Positions 6,495-15,500 are shown, counted from the first letter of the stretch. The stretch: 30,118 bases of DNA from an uncultured Pseudomonadota bacterium (GCA_937983055.1 CALJLA010000003.1:1-30118), one strand, 5' to 3'. Program-made: numbers and translations. Notes: generated by a model from the sequence alone, not told the origin.

Positions 6495-8812
6495 CCCGCG
6501 GCGCCCGCGTCGCGCTGGCCGCGTGGCTGGCGCTGATGGCTGCCTGCGCCTGGCTGGCGACCCGCGCCGACTACAGCGCCGACCTCGCCGCTTTCCTGCC
6601 CAGCTCGCCGTCGCCCTCGCAGCAGCTGCTGGTCGATCAGTTGCGCGAGGGCGCGGTGTCGCGGCTGATGCTGCTGGCGGTCGAGGGCGCGCCCGAGGCG
6701 CAACTCGCCGCGGTGAGCCGGCGCCTCGCCGAAGCGCTGGCCGCCGATCCCGGCTTTGGCCATGTCGCCAACGGCGCCGCCGAACAGTCGATGCGCGACG
6801 GGCAATTCCTGCTCGAGCATCGCTACCTGTTGAGCCCCGCGGTCGATGCCGGACGCTTTACGCCCGAAGGCCTGCGCGCGGCGCTCGAACGCCAGCTTGA
6901 CTGGCTGGCGTCGCCGATGTCGGCGATGGTGTCGCGGGTACTGCCGCGCGATCCCACCGGCGAATTCATGTTGTTGCTCGAGCGCCTGCAGACCGATTCC
7001 GGGCCGCAGACCCGTCACGGCGTCTGGTTCAGCGACGGCGGCGCGCGCGCGCTGCTGCTGGCGCAGACGGCTGCGCCCGGATTCGATATCGATGCGCAGG
7101 AACGGGCGGCGGCGCGTGTGCGTGCCGCGTTCGAGTCGGCGCAGGCGCACGCCGATGCGCCGCAGGCGACGCTGCTGATGACCGGCCCCGGACTGTTCGC
7201 GGTCTCGACCCGCGCCTCGGTGAAGGCCGATGCAATTCGAGTGACCGCGCTCGCCTCGGCGGCAATCGCAGCGCTGTTGCTGGCCGTGCTGCGTTCGCCG
7301 CGGGTGCTGCTGCTGGCGCTGGTGCCGGTGGCGAGCGGGGCGCTGGCCGGGGTCGCCGCCGTTGGCGCGGTGTTCGGCTCGGTGCACGGCATTACCCTCG
7401 GCTTCGGCGCCACCTTGCTCGGCGAGGCGGTCGACTATGCCATCTATCTGCTCACCCGCACCGGGCGGGGCGTCAGCGCCCGACGCGCGCTCGAACGTAT
7501 CTGGCCGATTCTGCGTCTGGGGGTGCTGACATCGGTGGTGGGTTTCGGCGCCATGCTGCTGTCGCGCTTTCCTGGTCTGCAACAGCTGGGCCTGTTTTCG
7601 CTCGCCGGGCTGATCGTCGCGGTTGGCGTCACCCGCTGGGTGCTGCCGGCGCTGGTGCCGGCGGCCTTCGGGCTGGATGCTGCCGACCGCCTCGGCCCGT
7701 GGCTCGAGCGGCTGCTTGCCCGCGCCCATCGCCTGCGGCCGCTGCTGGCGCTGCTGGTGCTGGCGAGCGTCGCCTGGCTTGCGTGGCAGGGCGGCGCGCG
7801 CTGGAACGACGAGCTGGCGGCACTGAGCCCAGTGCCGGAGGCGGACCAGCGGCTCGATGCCGAGTTGCGCGAGCAACTGGGTGCGCCGGACGTGCGCCAT
7901 CTGGTGGTGGCGCGCGGCGCTGATCGGCAAGCCGCCTTGCAGGCGGCGGAGGCGGTGGGCGCCGCGCTGCAGCCGCTGGTCGATGGCGGCGCGCTCGCCG
8001 GTTTCGATTCGCCGGCGCAGTTCCTGCCAAGCCGTGCGGCCCAACTGGCGCGCCAGAGCGCGATTCCGGAGGAGCCGACGTTGCGCAGGAATTTTGCCGA
8101 AGCGCTGACGGGCCTGCCGTTTCGCCATGAGCGCTTCGAACCATTCTTCACCGAGGCGCAGGCGGCGCGCCGGGCGCCGCTGCTCCAGGCCGAAGACCTC
8201 GCGGGGCTTTCCGCGGCCATGCAGGTCGAATCGCTGCTCAGCAAACGGCCGGACGGCTGGAGCGCCGTGCTGGCGCTGCGCGGGCTGAGCGATGCGCAGG
8301 CCGTGGCCCGCGCGCTGGCCCCGTTCGATCCGGCGCGGGTGGTCGCGCTCGACCTCAAAACCGAGACCGATGCCCTGTACCAGGACTACCGGCGGCAGGT
8401 GTTGACCTTCTCCGCGCTGGGCGCGGCGGCGATCGCCGCGCTGCTGCTGCTCGCGCTGCGGTCCCTGCGGCGCGCGCTGCAGGTGCTGGCGCCGCTTGCG
8501 CTCGCGCTGGTGGTCACGCTGGCGGTGCTGGTGGCGCTGCATGCCGAGTTGACGCTGTTTCACCTGGTGGCGATGCTGCTGGTCGTTGGCGTGGGCTCTA
8601 ACTACACCCTGTTCTTCGACGCCACGATGCGCGGCGGCAGCGACGGCGAACGCACGCTGACCTCGCTGCTGCTGTGCAATCTCTCCACCGTGATCGGCTT
8701 CGGCGTGATCGGCACCGCCTCGACGCCGGTGCTCTCGGCGATCGGCACCACCGTCGCCGTCGGCGCGGCGCTCAGCCTGGCTTTCGCGGCGGTGATGGCG
8801 CCCAGACAATAG
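6491..8812 (+). CDS. MMPL/RND-superfamily lipid exporter (ApeM-like)
   Basis: A 773-residue inner-membrane transporter with the repeated half structure of MMPL proteins. There is one helix at residues 6-22, a large periplasmic domain to about 235, a helix bundle at about 245-395, another helix near 415-432, a second periplasmic domain to about 635, and the final bundle to 770. Both bundles carry small-residue motifs in the fourth-helix position (LGEAVDYAIYLL and VGSNYTLFFDA). It would move the lipid-anchored aryl polyene across the inner membrane and hand it to the LolA-like protein upstream. The start is probably TTG at 6491, overlapping the previous stop; in-frame sequence further upstream lies inside the LolA-like gene in another frame. 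No ApeN-like lipoprotein follows; the next gene is on the opposite strand. Confidence 0.92.
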   Translation: MTRGARVALAAWLALMAACAWLATRADYSADLAAFLPSSPSPSQQLLVDQLREGAVSRLMLLAVEGAPEAQLAAVSRRLAEALAADPGFGHVANGAAEQSMRDGQFLLEHRYLLSPAVDAGRFTPEGLRAALERQLDWLASPMSAMVSRVLPRDPTGEFMLLLERLQTDSGPQTRHGVWFSDGGARALLLAQTAAPGFDIDAQERAAARVRAAFESAQAHADAPQATLLMTGPGLFAVSTRASVKADAIRVTALASAAIAALLLAVLRSPRVLLLALVPVASGALAGVAAVGAVFGSVHGITLGFGATLLGEAVDYAIYLLTRTGRGVSARRALERIWPILRLGVLTSVVGFGAMLLSRFPGLQQLGLFSLAGLIVAVGVTRWVLPALVPAAFGLDAADRLGPWLERLLARAHRLRPLLALLVLASVAWLAWQGGARWNDELAALSPVPEADQRLDAELREQLGAPDVRHLVVARGADRQAALQAAEAVGAALQPLVDGGALAGFDSPAQFLPSRAAQLARQSAIPEEPTLRRNFAEALTGLPFRHERFEPFFTEAQAARRAPLLQAEDLAGLSAAMQVESLLSKRPDGWSAVLALRGLSDAQAVARALAPFDPARVVALDLKTETDALYQDYRRQVLTFSALGAAAIAALLLLALRSLRRALQVLAPLALALVVTLAVLVALHAELTLFHLVAMLLVVGVGSNYTLFFDATMRGGSDGERTLTSLLLCNLSTVIGFGVIGTASTPVLSAIGTTVAVGAALSLAFAAVMAPRQ

Positions 8813-8834
8813 TTCCCGGCTTTGCGTTCAGGGT

Positions 8835-8905
8835 GCCGAACAAGCCGGCCGGCGCAGGGCGCACGCAGCGCTGAGCACGCTGCACGCGTAACCTCGCTGT
8901 TCGGC
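8835..8905. terminator. Nested inverted repeats between two convergent units (possible bidirectional terminator)
   Basis: GCCGAACA at 8835-8842 pairs perfectly with TGTTCGGC at 8898-8905. Inside it GCAGCG (8865-8870) pairs with CGCTGC (8878-8883). The structure fills the 111-bp gap between the exporter stop and the stop of the convergent glycosyltransferase. There is no clear T tract on either strand, so intrinsic termination is only a suggestion. Confidence 0.3.
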
Positions 8906-8923
8906 CCTCGGCCCTTCGCCCTT

Positions 8924-9706
8924 CTATTTCATCCGCCGCCAGACGAGCAGCGGGAGCCGCCACGAAAAGCCCAGCACCAGCCGGATGTGCATCCACGACA
9001 GTAACAGGTTGTCGCGCAGGTAGCGGAAGTGCGAGACGCCGCCCTGTTCCGCCGACAGGTAACGCACCGGCGCGTCCATGTTCACCGTCGGCACGCCGGC
9101 CCAGACCAGGCGAACGGCGGCCTCGACATCGAAATCGAAACGACGCATCCAGGGATTGCTGCTCATGATGGCAAGCAGCGGCTGCACCGGATACACGCGA
9201 AAGCCGAACAGCGAATCGCCGATGTCCGCCGACAGGGTTTCCAGTTGCGACCAGGCGTTGGAAATCCGGCGGCCGAGCACGCGCACGCGCGGCGCGCTGG
9301 CGTCGAACTGGGGTCGGCCAAGAACGAGCGCCTCCGGCCGTTGCGCCGACACGGCCATGAACTCGCGGATTTTTGCCGCGGGATGCTGGCCGTCAGCGTC
9401 CATCGCCAGCACGTGGGTGAAGCCTTCGCGGTCGGCCTGCTCCAGGCCGTGCAGGATGGCGCCGCCTTTGCCGCGATTGTGGGCGAGCACAATCACCCGC
9501 AGGCCGGGCTCGGCCAGCGCCAGGCGCTCCAGTTTTTCCGCGCTGCCATCGGTGCTGCCGTCGACCACCACCCAGACCGGGTCCCATTCGCGGCAGGCTT
9601 CGCGCACCGTATGCAGCACCCGGTCGCCGGTGTTGTAGCTTGGAATCAGCACCAGGTGGCTGCGCGAGCCGTCGGGTGGCGGCGCGTTCGGGATGACTGC
9701 GGTCAT
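8924..9706 (-). CDS. Family 2 glycosyltransferase (dolichyl-phosphate mannosyltransferase-like, ApeJ glycosyltransferase part)
   Basis: A 260-residue GT-A fold glycosyltransferase. It has the N-terminal LIPSYNTGD, VDGSTDGS (about 48-55) and MDADGQH (102-108) holding the metal-binding DxD. The C-terminus is basic and hydrophobic and may lie on the membrane. It resembles the glycosyltransferase half of the ApeJ glycosyltransferase/acyltransferase fusion, here present as a free-standing gene. It probably adds a sugar to the lipid carrier or polyene anchor on the cytoplasmic face. It starts four bases after the stop of the PlsC-type gene, so the two are co-transcribed. Donor sugar and acceptor cannot be read from the sequence. 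The ATG at 9706 has upstream coding sequence rather than a strong ribosome site. Confidence 0.9.
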   Translation of the reverse strand: MTAVIPNAPPPDGSRSHLVLIPSYNTGDRVLHTVREACREWDPVWVVVDGSTDGSAEKLERLALAEPGLRVIVLAHNRGKGGAILHGLEQADREGFTHVLAMDADGQHPAAKIREFMAVSAQRPEALVLGRPQFDASAPRVRVLGRRISNAWSQLETLSADIGDSLFGFRVYPVQPLLAIMSSNPWMRRFDFDVEAAVRLVWAGVPTVNMDAPVRYLSAEQGGVSHFRYLRDNLLLSWMHIRLVLGFSWRLPLLVWRRMK

Positions 9707-9710
9707 CGGT

Positions 9711-10520
9711 TCAGTGTGCGGTGGTCGCGCCCGCGGACGCCGACGGCGTTTCGACGGGCGAAGTCGCCGAACCCGGGCCGGCCGACAGCTCGCGCCGGTA
9801 GTAGTGCTCCAGCTCGCGCAGAAACACCTTGACGTCGCCTTCGACGCGGAACCGGCGCCCCAGCCGCGCGCGGTAGCTGAGCGGCATCGGCGGCTTTTTC
9901 AGGATTGGCCAGCCCTTGGCGAGAAACCGGCAGTTGGTTTCGATGAACACCGTCTGCACGACGGCCCCGGAATTCTTTGCGATCAGCGCGAATCCGCCCT
10001 TGAAGGCGTTGACCGATCCGGCTTGCGTGCGCGTGCCCTCGGGAAACACCAGCAGGCGGTGCCCGTCGCGCAACTCCTCTGTCGCGCGCCTGACCATGCT
10101 CGACGGGGAATCGTTGCGAATGTAGCCGGCCAGCCGGGCGCCGCCGCCGAGCACCCAGCTGTCCCAGATCTCGGCTTTCATGATGCAGGCGATGTCCGGC
10201 AGCCGGCTGATCACCAGCACCGCGTCGAGCAGCGACGGATGATTCGGCGCAACGATCAGCGATCGCTCGTCGCGCAGGGCGTCGAGCGCCCCGATGTCCA
10301 GCTTGAGAATGCCGCTGGCACGCAACATTCCCAGGTAGCCGCGAAACAGGTAGCCGATAATGCGCCGGCCCAGCTGCATGCCGGCATGCCTTGGCAGCAG
10401 CGGGTACAGCAGGGTGGAGACAACGGTGTAGAGCAGCCCGCTCGCGCCGAAGTAGAGCAGGGCCAGATAGAACACCAAGTATTCGTAGCTCGCGCGTCCC
10501 GTTCCCGACAGGATTCTCAT
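9711..10520 (-). CDS. PlsC-type 1-acylglycerol-3-phosphate acyltransferase family protein (ApeD-like)
   Basis: A 269-residue membrane-associated acyltransferase. A hydrophobic N-terminal region (about 12-40) leads to the PlsC motif I NHPSLLD (His94, Asp99) and motif III FPEGTR (159-164). The C-terminal tail after about residue 245 is Ser/Ala/Thr-rich and likely disordered. It fits the ApeD acyltransferase of aryl polyene clusters, which has the same size and fold, and it is immediately followed by the glycosyltransferase (four-base gap). A role in building the lipid part of the anchor is inferred. A housekeeping PlsC role is less likely because of this context and the divergence around motif II. 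A promoter candidate lies 67-72 bp upstream at 10587-10592. Confidence 0.88.
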   Translation of the reverse strand: MRILSGTGRASYEYLVFYLALLYFGASGLLYTVVSTLLYPLLPRHAGMQLGRRIIGYLFRGYLGMLRASGILKLDIGALDALRDERSLIVAPNHPSLLDAVLVISRLPDIACIMKAEIWDSWVLGGGARLAGYIRNDSPSSMVRRATEELRDGHRLLVFPEGTRTQAGSVNAFKGGFALIAKNSGAVVQTVFIETNCRFLAKGWPILKKPPMPLSYRARLGRRFRVEGDVKVFLRELEHYYRRELSAGPGSATSPVETPSASAGATTAH

Positions 10521-10586
10521 GTGCGACAGTCAGTGCGAAAGTGCGACCGCGTCGACGCGACCGGCGCGACGCCTCCCCTCAGCGGC

Positions 10587-10592
10587 ATTGTA
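10587..10592 (-). promoter_or_regulatory. Candidate -10 box for the PlsC-glycosyltransferase unit
   Basis: The minus strand reads TACAAT in the 100-bp gap between the MipA-like and PlsC-like genes. A weak -35 (TTCTGC, minus strand of 10611-10616) sits 18 bp upstream. Transcription would start near 10580, about 60 bases before the ATG at 10520. The two minus-strand genes may therefore be expressed separately from the MipA-like gene. Confidence 0.33.
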
Positions 10593-10620
10593 AAGGCGGT
10601 ACTGCCGGGCGCAGAACCCC

Positions 10621-11520
10621 TCATTCATCCGCCTCGACCCGGCGCGATGATTGCCCCAGTATCCACGCAAAGGCGAAGCCGGCGCTGAACGAGTGCCGCT
10701 GCCGAACCAGCGGGCTGTCCTCGAACACCGCGCCATCGAGCGTGTCCCAGCGCGCAAAGGCGCCGAACCAGTAATTCGGAAACCGCTTGCTCAGCGCAGC
10801 GATCGCCTGCACGCCGCCATAGCCGCCGTGCGCGCGATACGCGGGGCGCTGGGCGTTCGCGAACTGCGGTTCGACGCCGTAGAAGTATTCGTGGTAGCGG
10901 CGGTCGCCGTACAGCGGGCCGAGCGCGACGCCGACGTTCCAGCCTTCACCCAGCGGCGTATCGCGGAAATCGACATTGATGCGCGGCTGAAACACCCAGC
11001 CGACGTCGTACACGCGCGAAAAATCGCTGGCGATCACCGCGCGAAGCGGCAGCCGGAGATCGACCCGCGCGGCGTCGTCATCGGCGCGATACAGGGACAG
11101 TTCCAGGCTGGGCCCTATTTCCGCGGTCGGGTCCAGGTCCGGCATGCCGCGGCGCGCCGCGTTTTCCGAACTGTCCACCGGCACGGAACCGTTCAGGCTC
11201 ACGTTGAGTTCGGCGCGCTCGCTGCGCAGGAACAGTCCGCGCACCCGGTCGCGGTCGGCTTTGAGATATTCGCCCCGGTACACGAGGTAGGGAAACGGCA
11301 GCAGGTACGTGGTGCGCTCGTCCGCGCCCCGATAGTCGGGAAAATCGATCAGCGCGGCGCCCGCGCCGAGTTCCCAGAGCGGCAGGGTCCCGGCCGCGGC
11401 GGCGGGAACCGCCAGCGCGCCGGCGAGCGCGAGCAGCGCAAAGCACGCTGCACCGGCGCGGCGCGGCGCCCGGTCACTGCGTTTCGCTCGGTGTGGATGG
11501 GCGCGGGCGTACGCTGGCAT
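10621..11520 (-). CDS. MipA/OmpV family outer membrane protein
   Basis: A 299-residue exported beta-barrel. From the ATG at 11520 there is a long Arg/His-rich n-region, then a hydrophobic stretch ACFALLALAGALAV and an AAAAG cleavage area near residue 43. The mature protein begins with WELGAGAALIDFPDYRGAD, the hallmark of MipA/OmpV proteins, followed by LPFPYLVYRGEYLKADRD. Many alternating strands follow, and the end (FSAGFAFAWILG) is barrel-like. Family members scaffold the lytic transglycosylase MltA or act as OmpV porins; which applies is not visible. Longer starts at 11574 or 11613 are in frame but would put extra basic residues before the signal and run into the region upstream of the divergent ketoreductase. 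Its place inside an aryl polyene cluster is unusual. Confidence 0.85.
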   Translation of the reverse strand: MPAYARAHPHRAKRSDRAPRRAGAACFALLALAGALAVPAAAAGTLPLWELGAGAALIDFPDYRGADERTTYLLPFPYLVYRGEYLKADRDRVRGLFLRSERAELNVSLNGSVPVDSSENAARRGMPDLDPTAEIGPSLELSLYRADDDAARVDLRLPLRAVIASDFSRVYDVGWVFQPRINVDFRDTPLGEGWNVGVALGPLYGDRRYHEYFYGVEPQFANAQRPAYRAHGGYGGVQAIAALSKRFPNYWFGAFARWDTLDGAVFEDSPLVRQRHSFSAGFAFAWILGQSSRRVEADE

Positions 11521-11630
11521 GCGGCGGTTCAGGGTCGGGTGCGAAGCGGGGTGCGTCGGGCGTGCGTGCGGCATATCGTTGCGCCGCGCGGCCGCTCCTT
11601 GCGCGGCGGGCATCGAGGAACATGAACGTC

Positions 11631-12347
11631 ATGAAACGAGCACTGGTCACCGGCGGCAGCGGCGCCATCGGCGCCGCGATCTGCCTTGCCCTCGCGCAGC
11701 GGGGCCTGCATGTGCTGGTGCACGCCAACGCCGGCATCGACCGCGCCGAGCGTGTCGCCGCGCAGATTCGAGATGCCGGCGGCAGCGCCATCCCGCTGCA
11801 GTTCGATCTGACCGACCGCGCGCACTGCGCCAGGCTGCTTGGCGTGCTGGCCGAAGAGGCGCCGGTGCAGGTGGTGGTGCATAACGCCGGCATCCACGAC
11901 GACGCGCCGCTCGCCGGCATGACCGGCGAGCAGTGGGACCGGGTGATGGCGGTGTCGCTCGATGGCTTCTACAACCTGGTGCACCCGCTGATGCTGCCGA
12001 TGATCCGCACCCGCTGGGGCCGCATCGTCAGCATCTCGTCGGTGGCGGCGGTTCTCGGCAACCGCGGCCAGGTGAATTACGCCGCGGCGAAAGCCGGCCT
12101 GCACGGCGCCACGCGCGCGCTGGCGATAGAACTGGCGTCGCGCGGCATCACCGTCAACGCGGTCGCGCCCGGCATCATCGAGAGCGACATGTCCGCCGGC
12201 TTCAGCGCCGGGCAGATCGCCCAACTGGTGCCGATGAAGCGCGCCGGCCGCCCGCAGGAAGTCGCGGCGCTGGTTGCCTTTCTCGCCTCCGACGAAGCCT
12301 CGTACCTCAGCGGCCAGATCATCGGCGTGAACGGGGCCATGGGCTGA
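11631..12347 (+). CDS. 3-oxoacyl-ACP reductase, SDR family (FabG-like, ApeQ-like)
   Basis: A 238-residue classical short-chain dehydrogenase. It has the nucleotide-binding motif TGGSGAIG (7-14), NAG (85-87), and a catalytic Ser137, Tyr150 and Lys154 (YAAAK). The C-terminus carries VNAVAPGII and the YLSGQIIGVNGAMG ending typical of FabG. It would reduce the beta-keto group of each polyene extension with NADPH, supplying the substrate for the two dehydratase domains. A GAGGA ribosome site at 11615-11619 lies two bases before an ATG at 11622 and eleven before the ATG at 11631, so I chose 11631, which also gives the usual MKRALVTGG start. It stands alone on the plus strand, divergent from the MipA-like gene. 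A hairpin follows directly after the stop. Confidence 0.92.
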   Translation: MKRALVTGGSGAIGAAICLALAQRGLHVLVHANAGIDRAERVAAQIRDAGGSAIPLQFDLTDRAHCARLLGVLAEEAPVQVVVHNAGIHDDAPLAGMTGEQWDRVMAVSLDGFYNLVHPLMLPMIRTRWGRIVSISSVAAVLGNRGQVNYAAAKAGLHGATRALAIELASRGITVNAVAPGIIESDMSAGFSAGQIAQLVPMKRAGRPQEVAALVAFLASDEASYLSGQIIGVNGAMG

Positions 12348-12365
12348 GCAGCGACGGTCCGCTGC
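12348..12365 (+). terminator. Short hairpin immediately after the ketoreductase stop
   Basis: GCAGCG-ACGGTC-CGCTGC begins on the base after the TGA. The six-bp GC stem equals the inner stem found after the exporter gene (8865-8883). No T run follows, so it is at best a weak or Rho-assisted terminator. Confidence 0.28.
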
Positions 12366-12393
12366 GCCGCGTCACCGCGAGCCGGTCGGTGAA

Positions 12394-12405
12394 TTGTCGC
12401 GACAA
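12394..12405. promoter_or_regulatory. Perfect 12-bp palindrome upstream of the giant sensor kinase
   Basis: TTGTCGCGACAA is fully self-complementary and lies in the 232-bp region before the kinase start, about 95 bp before the candidate -10 box. A dimeric regulator could bind such a site. The symmetry is observed; the regulator is unknown. Confidence 0.4.
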
Positions 12406-12497
12406 CAACAGGGTTATGAGCGCGCGGATCGACGCGCGGGTAGCCGGCGCTTGCGCGGCGGAACGGCCGAGGATCGCCCGGCCTTGTGACTGGCGCC

Positions 12498-12503
12498 TAT
12501 ACT
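12498..12503 (+). promoter_or_regulatory. Candidate -10 box for the kinase/response-regulator operon
   Basis: TATACT followed by TAAT is the only AT-rich step in the 232-bp gap. No sigma-70 -35 is seen at normal spacing. The leader would be about 70 bases, ending in the strong ribosome site AAAGGAGG at 12561-12568, eleven bases before the ATG at 12580. Confidence 0.35.
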
Positions 12504-12579
12504 TAATCGCGGTGAATGCCGACGCGGCGCAAAGCATGGAGCCTTGGGCTCTGCCCGAGAAAAGGAGGGGGGAACAGCG

Positions 12580-15500
12580 ATGAAGCTGCGCGAACCGGTC
12601 GCCCATCCCTGTTTGTCCGGCGGGGGCGAGATGGGCGCGCTGATGCGCGCCAAGGACTGGGCGGCCACGCGGCTCGGCCCGGTCGAGCGCTGGCCGGCGA
12701 GCCTGCGCACCATCGTGGGCACCTTGCTGGCCTCCAGCATTCCGATGATCGCATTCTGGGGCCGCGATTACATTCAGCTCTACAACGACGGCTACATCCC
12801 GGTATACGGCAAGAGCAAGCACCCGCAGGCGTTGGGCGAGCGCGGCGCGGTGTCCTGGGCGGAAGTCTGGGATTACGTCGGGCCCAGCTTCGACGAGGTC
12901 ATGTCGAGCGGCATCACCACGTCGGATACAGACCGCCTGTTCCTGATCGACCGCCGCGGCTTTCTGGAAGAAAGCTACTTCACGTTCTCCTACAGCCCGA
13001 TCCGAGACGAGTCCGGCGGCGTGGGCGGCGTGCTCTGCACCAGCGTCGAAACCACCCACCGCGTCATCGGGGAACGCCGCCTGCAGACCTTGAAAGCGCT
13101 GGCGGCGCTGCCGGCGCAGCGCGCCGATATTTTCTCGGCCGCCGAAGGCGCGGTCGCGGCGCTGAGCGGCAATCCGCAGGACTTTGGTTTCGTCGCGTTG
13201 TATCTGGTCGACGAGGGCAGCGCGCAGTTCCGTTTGGTGCCGGCCTGCGTGGAGCTTGCGGATCGGGCCGGGCTGCCCACCCAGTTCGATCTCGAGGCCG
13301 AGGGGGCGGCATTGCCGCTGCCGTTCGCGCGCGCCGCGCGCGAAGGACGGCTGCAGATCGCCGACGCGGCGCCAGACCTGGCGGCCCTGCCGGCCGGTGC
13401 GTGGGACGTGCCGGCTCGCCGGATCGCCGTGGCGCCGATCGTGCTGCCGGGCCCGCGCGCCTGCGCGGGTTTTCTCGTCTGCGGGCTTTCTCCGCGGCTG
13501 GCGCTGGACGAGAACTATCGCGGCTTTCTCGACACCACGGTCGCGAGCCTGGTTGCCGCGCTCAGCCATGCCCATGCCTACGAGCAGGAGCAGCGCCGGG
13601 CGCGCGAGCTGGAAGAGCTCGACCGCGTCAAGACCGAGTTCTTCAGCAACGTGAGCCATGAATTCCGCACGCCGCTGACCCTGATGCTGGGTCCTGCCGA
13701 GGCGATGCTGACCGAACAAGCGCAGCTGCTGCCGGCTGCGGTCCATCGCCAGATCGACACCGTTTACCGAAACGCGCGGCGGCTGCTGAAGCTCGTCAAT
13801 GCGCTGCTGGATTTCTCGCGCATCGAGGCGGGGCGTACCCAGGGGCAGTTCCAGCGTACCGATCTGGCGCTGCTCACCGCCGAGCTGGCGAGCATGTTCC
13901 GGTCCGCCATCGAGCGCGTCGGCCTGCAGCTCGAGGTCGATTGTCCGCCGCTGGCCGAGCCGGTCTACGTCGACCGGGAAATGTGGGAGAAGATCGTCCT
14001 CAATCTGCTCTCGAATGCGCTCAAATTCACTTTCGAGGGGCGTATCCGGATATCGCTTGCGCTGGCCGGCGGCGACGCGGTGCTGGCGGTGAGCGATTCC
14101 GGGGTGGGCATTCCCGCCGAGGAGCTGCCGCGTGTGTTCGAGCGCTTCCACCGGGTGCGCGGCAGCCGCACCCGCACGCATGAAGGCAGCGGCATAGGCC
14201 TGGCGCTGGTCGCCGAGCTGGCGCGACTGCACGGCGGCCGTGCCGAGGTGGAGAGCCAGGTCGATGCCGGCACCACGGTGCGCGTCTCCGTTCCGGTCGG
14301 CCGCGCCCATCTGCCGCCGGCGCAGGTGCGCGAGCAGGCGGAGCCGGCGGCCCTGACCCACGGCCCGGCCTTCGTCGAAGAGGCGATGCGCTGGCTGCCC
14401 GACGGCTCGGCGCAGGATCGGCCCGGCGTCATGGCGGAAGATCTCCCGGCCGCCCAGGCGCAGGCCGGCACCAAGGCCGGGCGGGTGCTGGTGGCGGATG
14501 ACAACGCCGACCTGCGGGAGTATCTGCGCCAGCTGCTGGCGCCGCGCTACCATGTCGAGCTGGCGGCCGACGGCGACAGCGCGCTGGAGAGGGCGGCGGT
14601 CAATCCGCCCGACCTGATCGTGGCGGACGTGATGATGCCGGGGCTGGACGGCTTCGCGCTGCTGCGGGCGCTGCGCTTCAACCCGGCGACGCGGTCGATT
14701 CCGGTGATCCTGCTGTCGGCCCGCGCTGGCGAAGAGTCGCGCATCGAGGGCATTGCCGCCGGCGCCGACGATTACCTGGTCAAGCCGTTCAGCGCGCGCG
14801 AGCTGCTTGCCCGCATCGATGCGCGGCTCGAGGTCTGGCGGCTGCGCCGCGACAACGACCTTCGCGAAGCGGCCCTCAATCGACAAATCCGGCAAAGCAA
14901 AGCGCGTGTCGACGAGATTCTCGCCAGCATCAACGACGCTTTTTCCGTTTACGACGCCGAGTGGCGCTACACCTACATCAACGACGCGGCGCTGCGCATG
15001 AGCGGCCGGCGGCGGGAAGAACTGCTGGGCAAGGTCATCTGGGACTGCTATCCGAAACTGTGCGGCACGCCTTTCGAGCAGGCGCTGCGCGAGGCGGCGG
15101 CCACGCGCGAGCCGAGCCGGTTCGAGTTCTGCTACGAGCCGAGCGGCCGCTGGTTCGACGTGCGTGTCAATGTGGTGGCCGAAGGCGTATCGGTGCTGGG
15201 CACCGAGATCACCGAAGCCAAGCAGGCCGAGCAGGGGCTGAGCCAGGCGCGCGCGGAGCTGGAGCGGCGGGTGGCCGAGCGCACGGCGGAGCTGGCACAG
15301 ACCAACGCCTCGCTGTTGCAGGAAGTGGCGGAACGGCGCCGCGTCGAGCAGGCGCTGCGCGTCAGCGAGGCGCGGTTTCGCACCGCGTTCGCCGATGCGG
15401 CGGTCGGCATGGCGATCACCGACCGCGCCGGCCGCCTGCTGCTGGTCAACCCCGCCTTCGCGCGCCTGACTGGCCGCGACGCCACCGATCTTCATACGCT

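Noticed and set aside
11521..11613. Longer N-terminus for the MipA/OmpV protein
   Set aside because: The extra 31 residues precede a good signal peptide and have no ribosome site; they also occupy the shared upstream region of the divergent ketoreductase. Kept only as a possible alternative start.
12416..12583. A 55-codon plus-strand frame whose stop overlaps the kinase start (ATGA)
   Set aside because: The AGGG before its ATG is only two bases away, the candidate -10 box at 12498 lies inside it, and the peptide has no recognisable pattern. It could be a leader peptide but is not supported.
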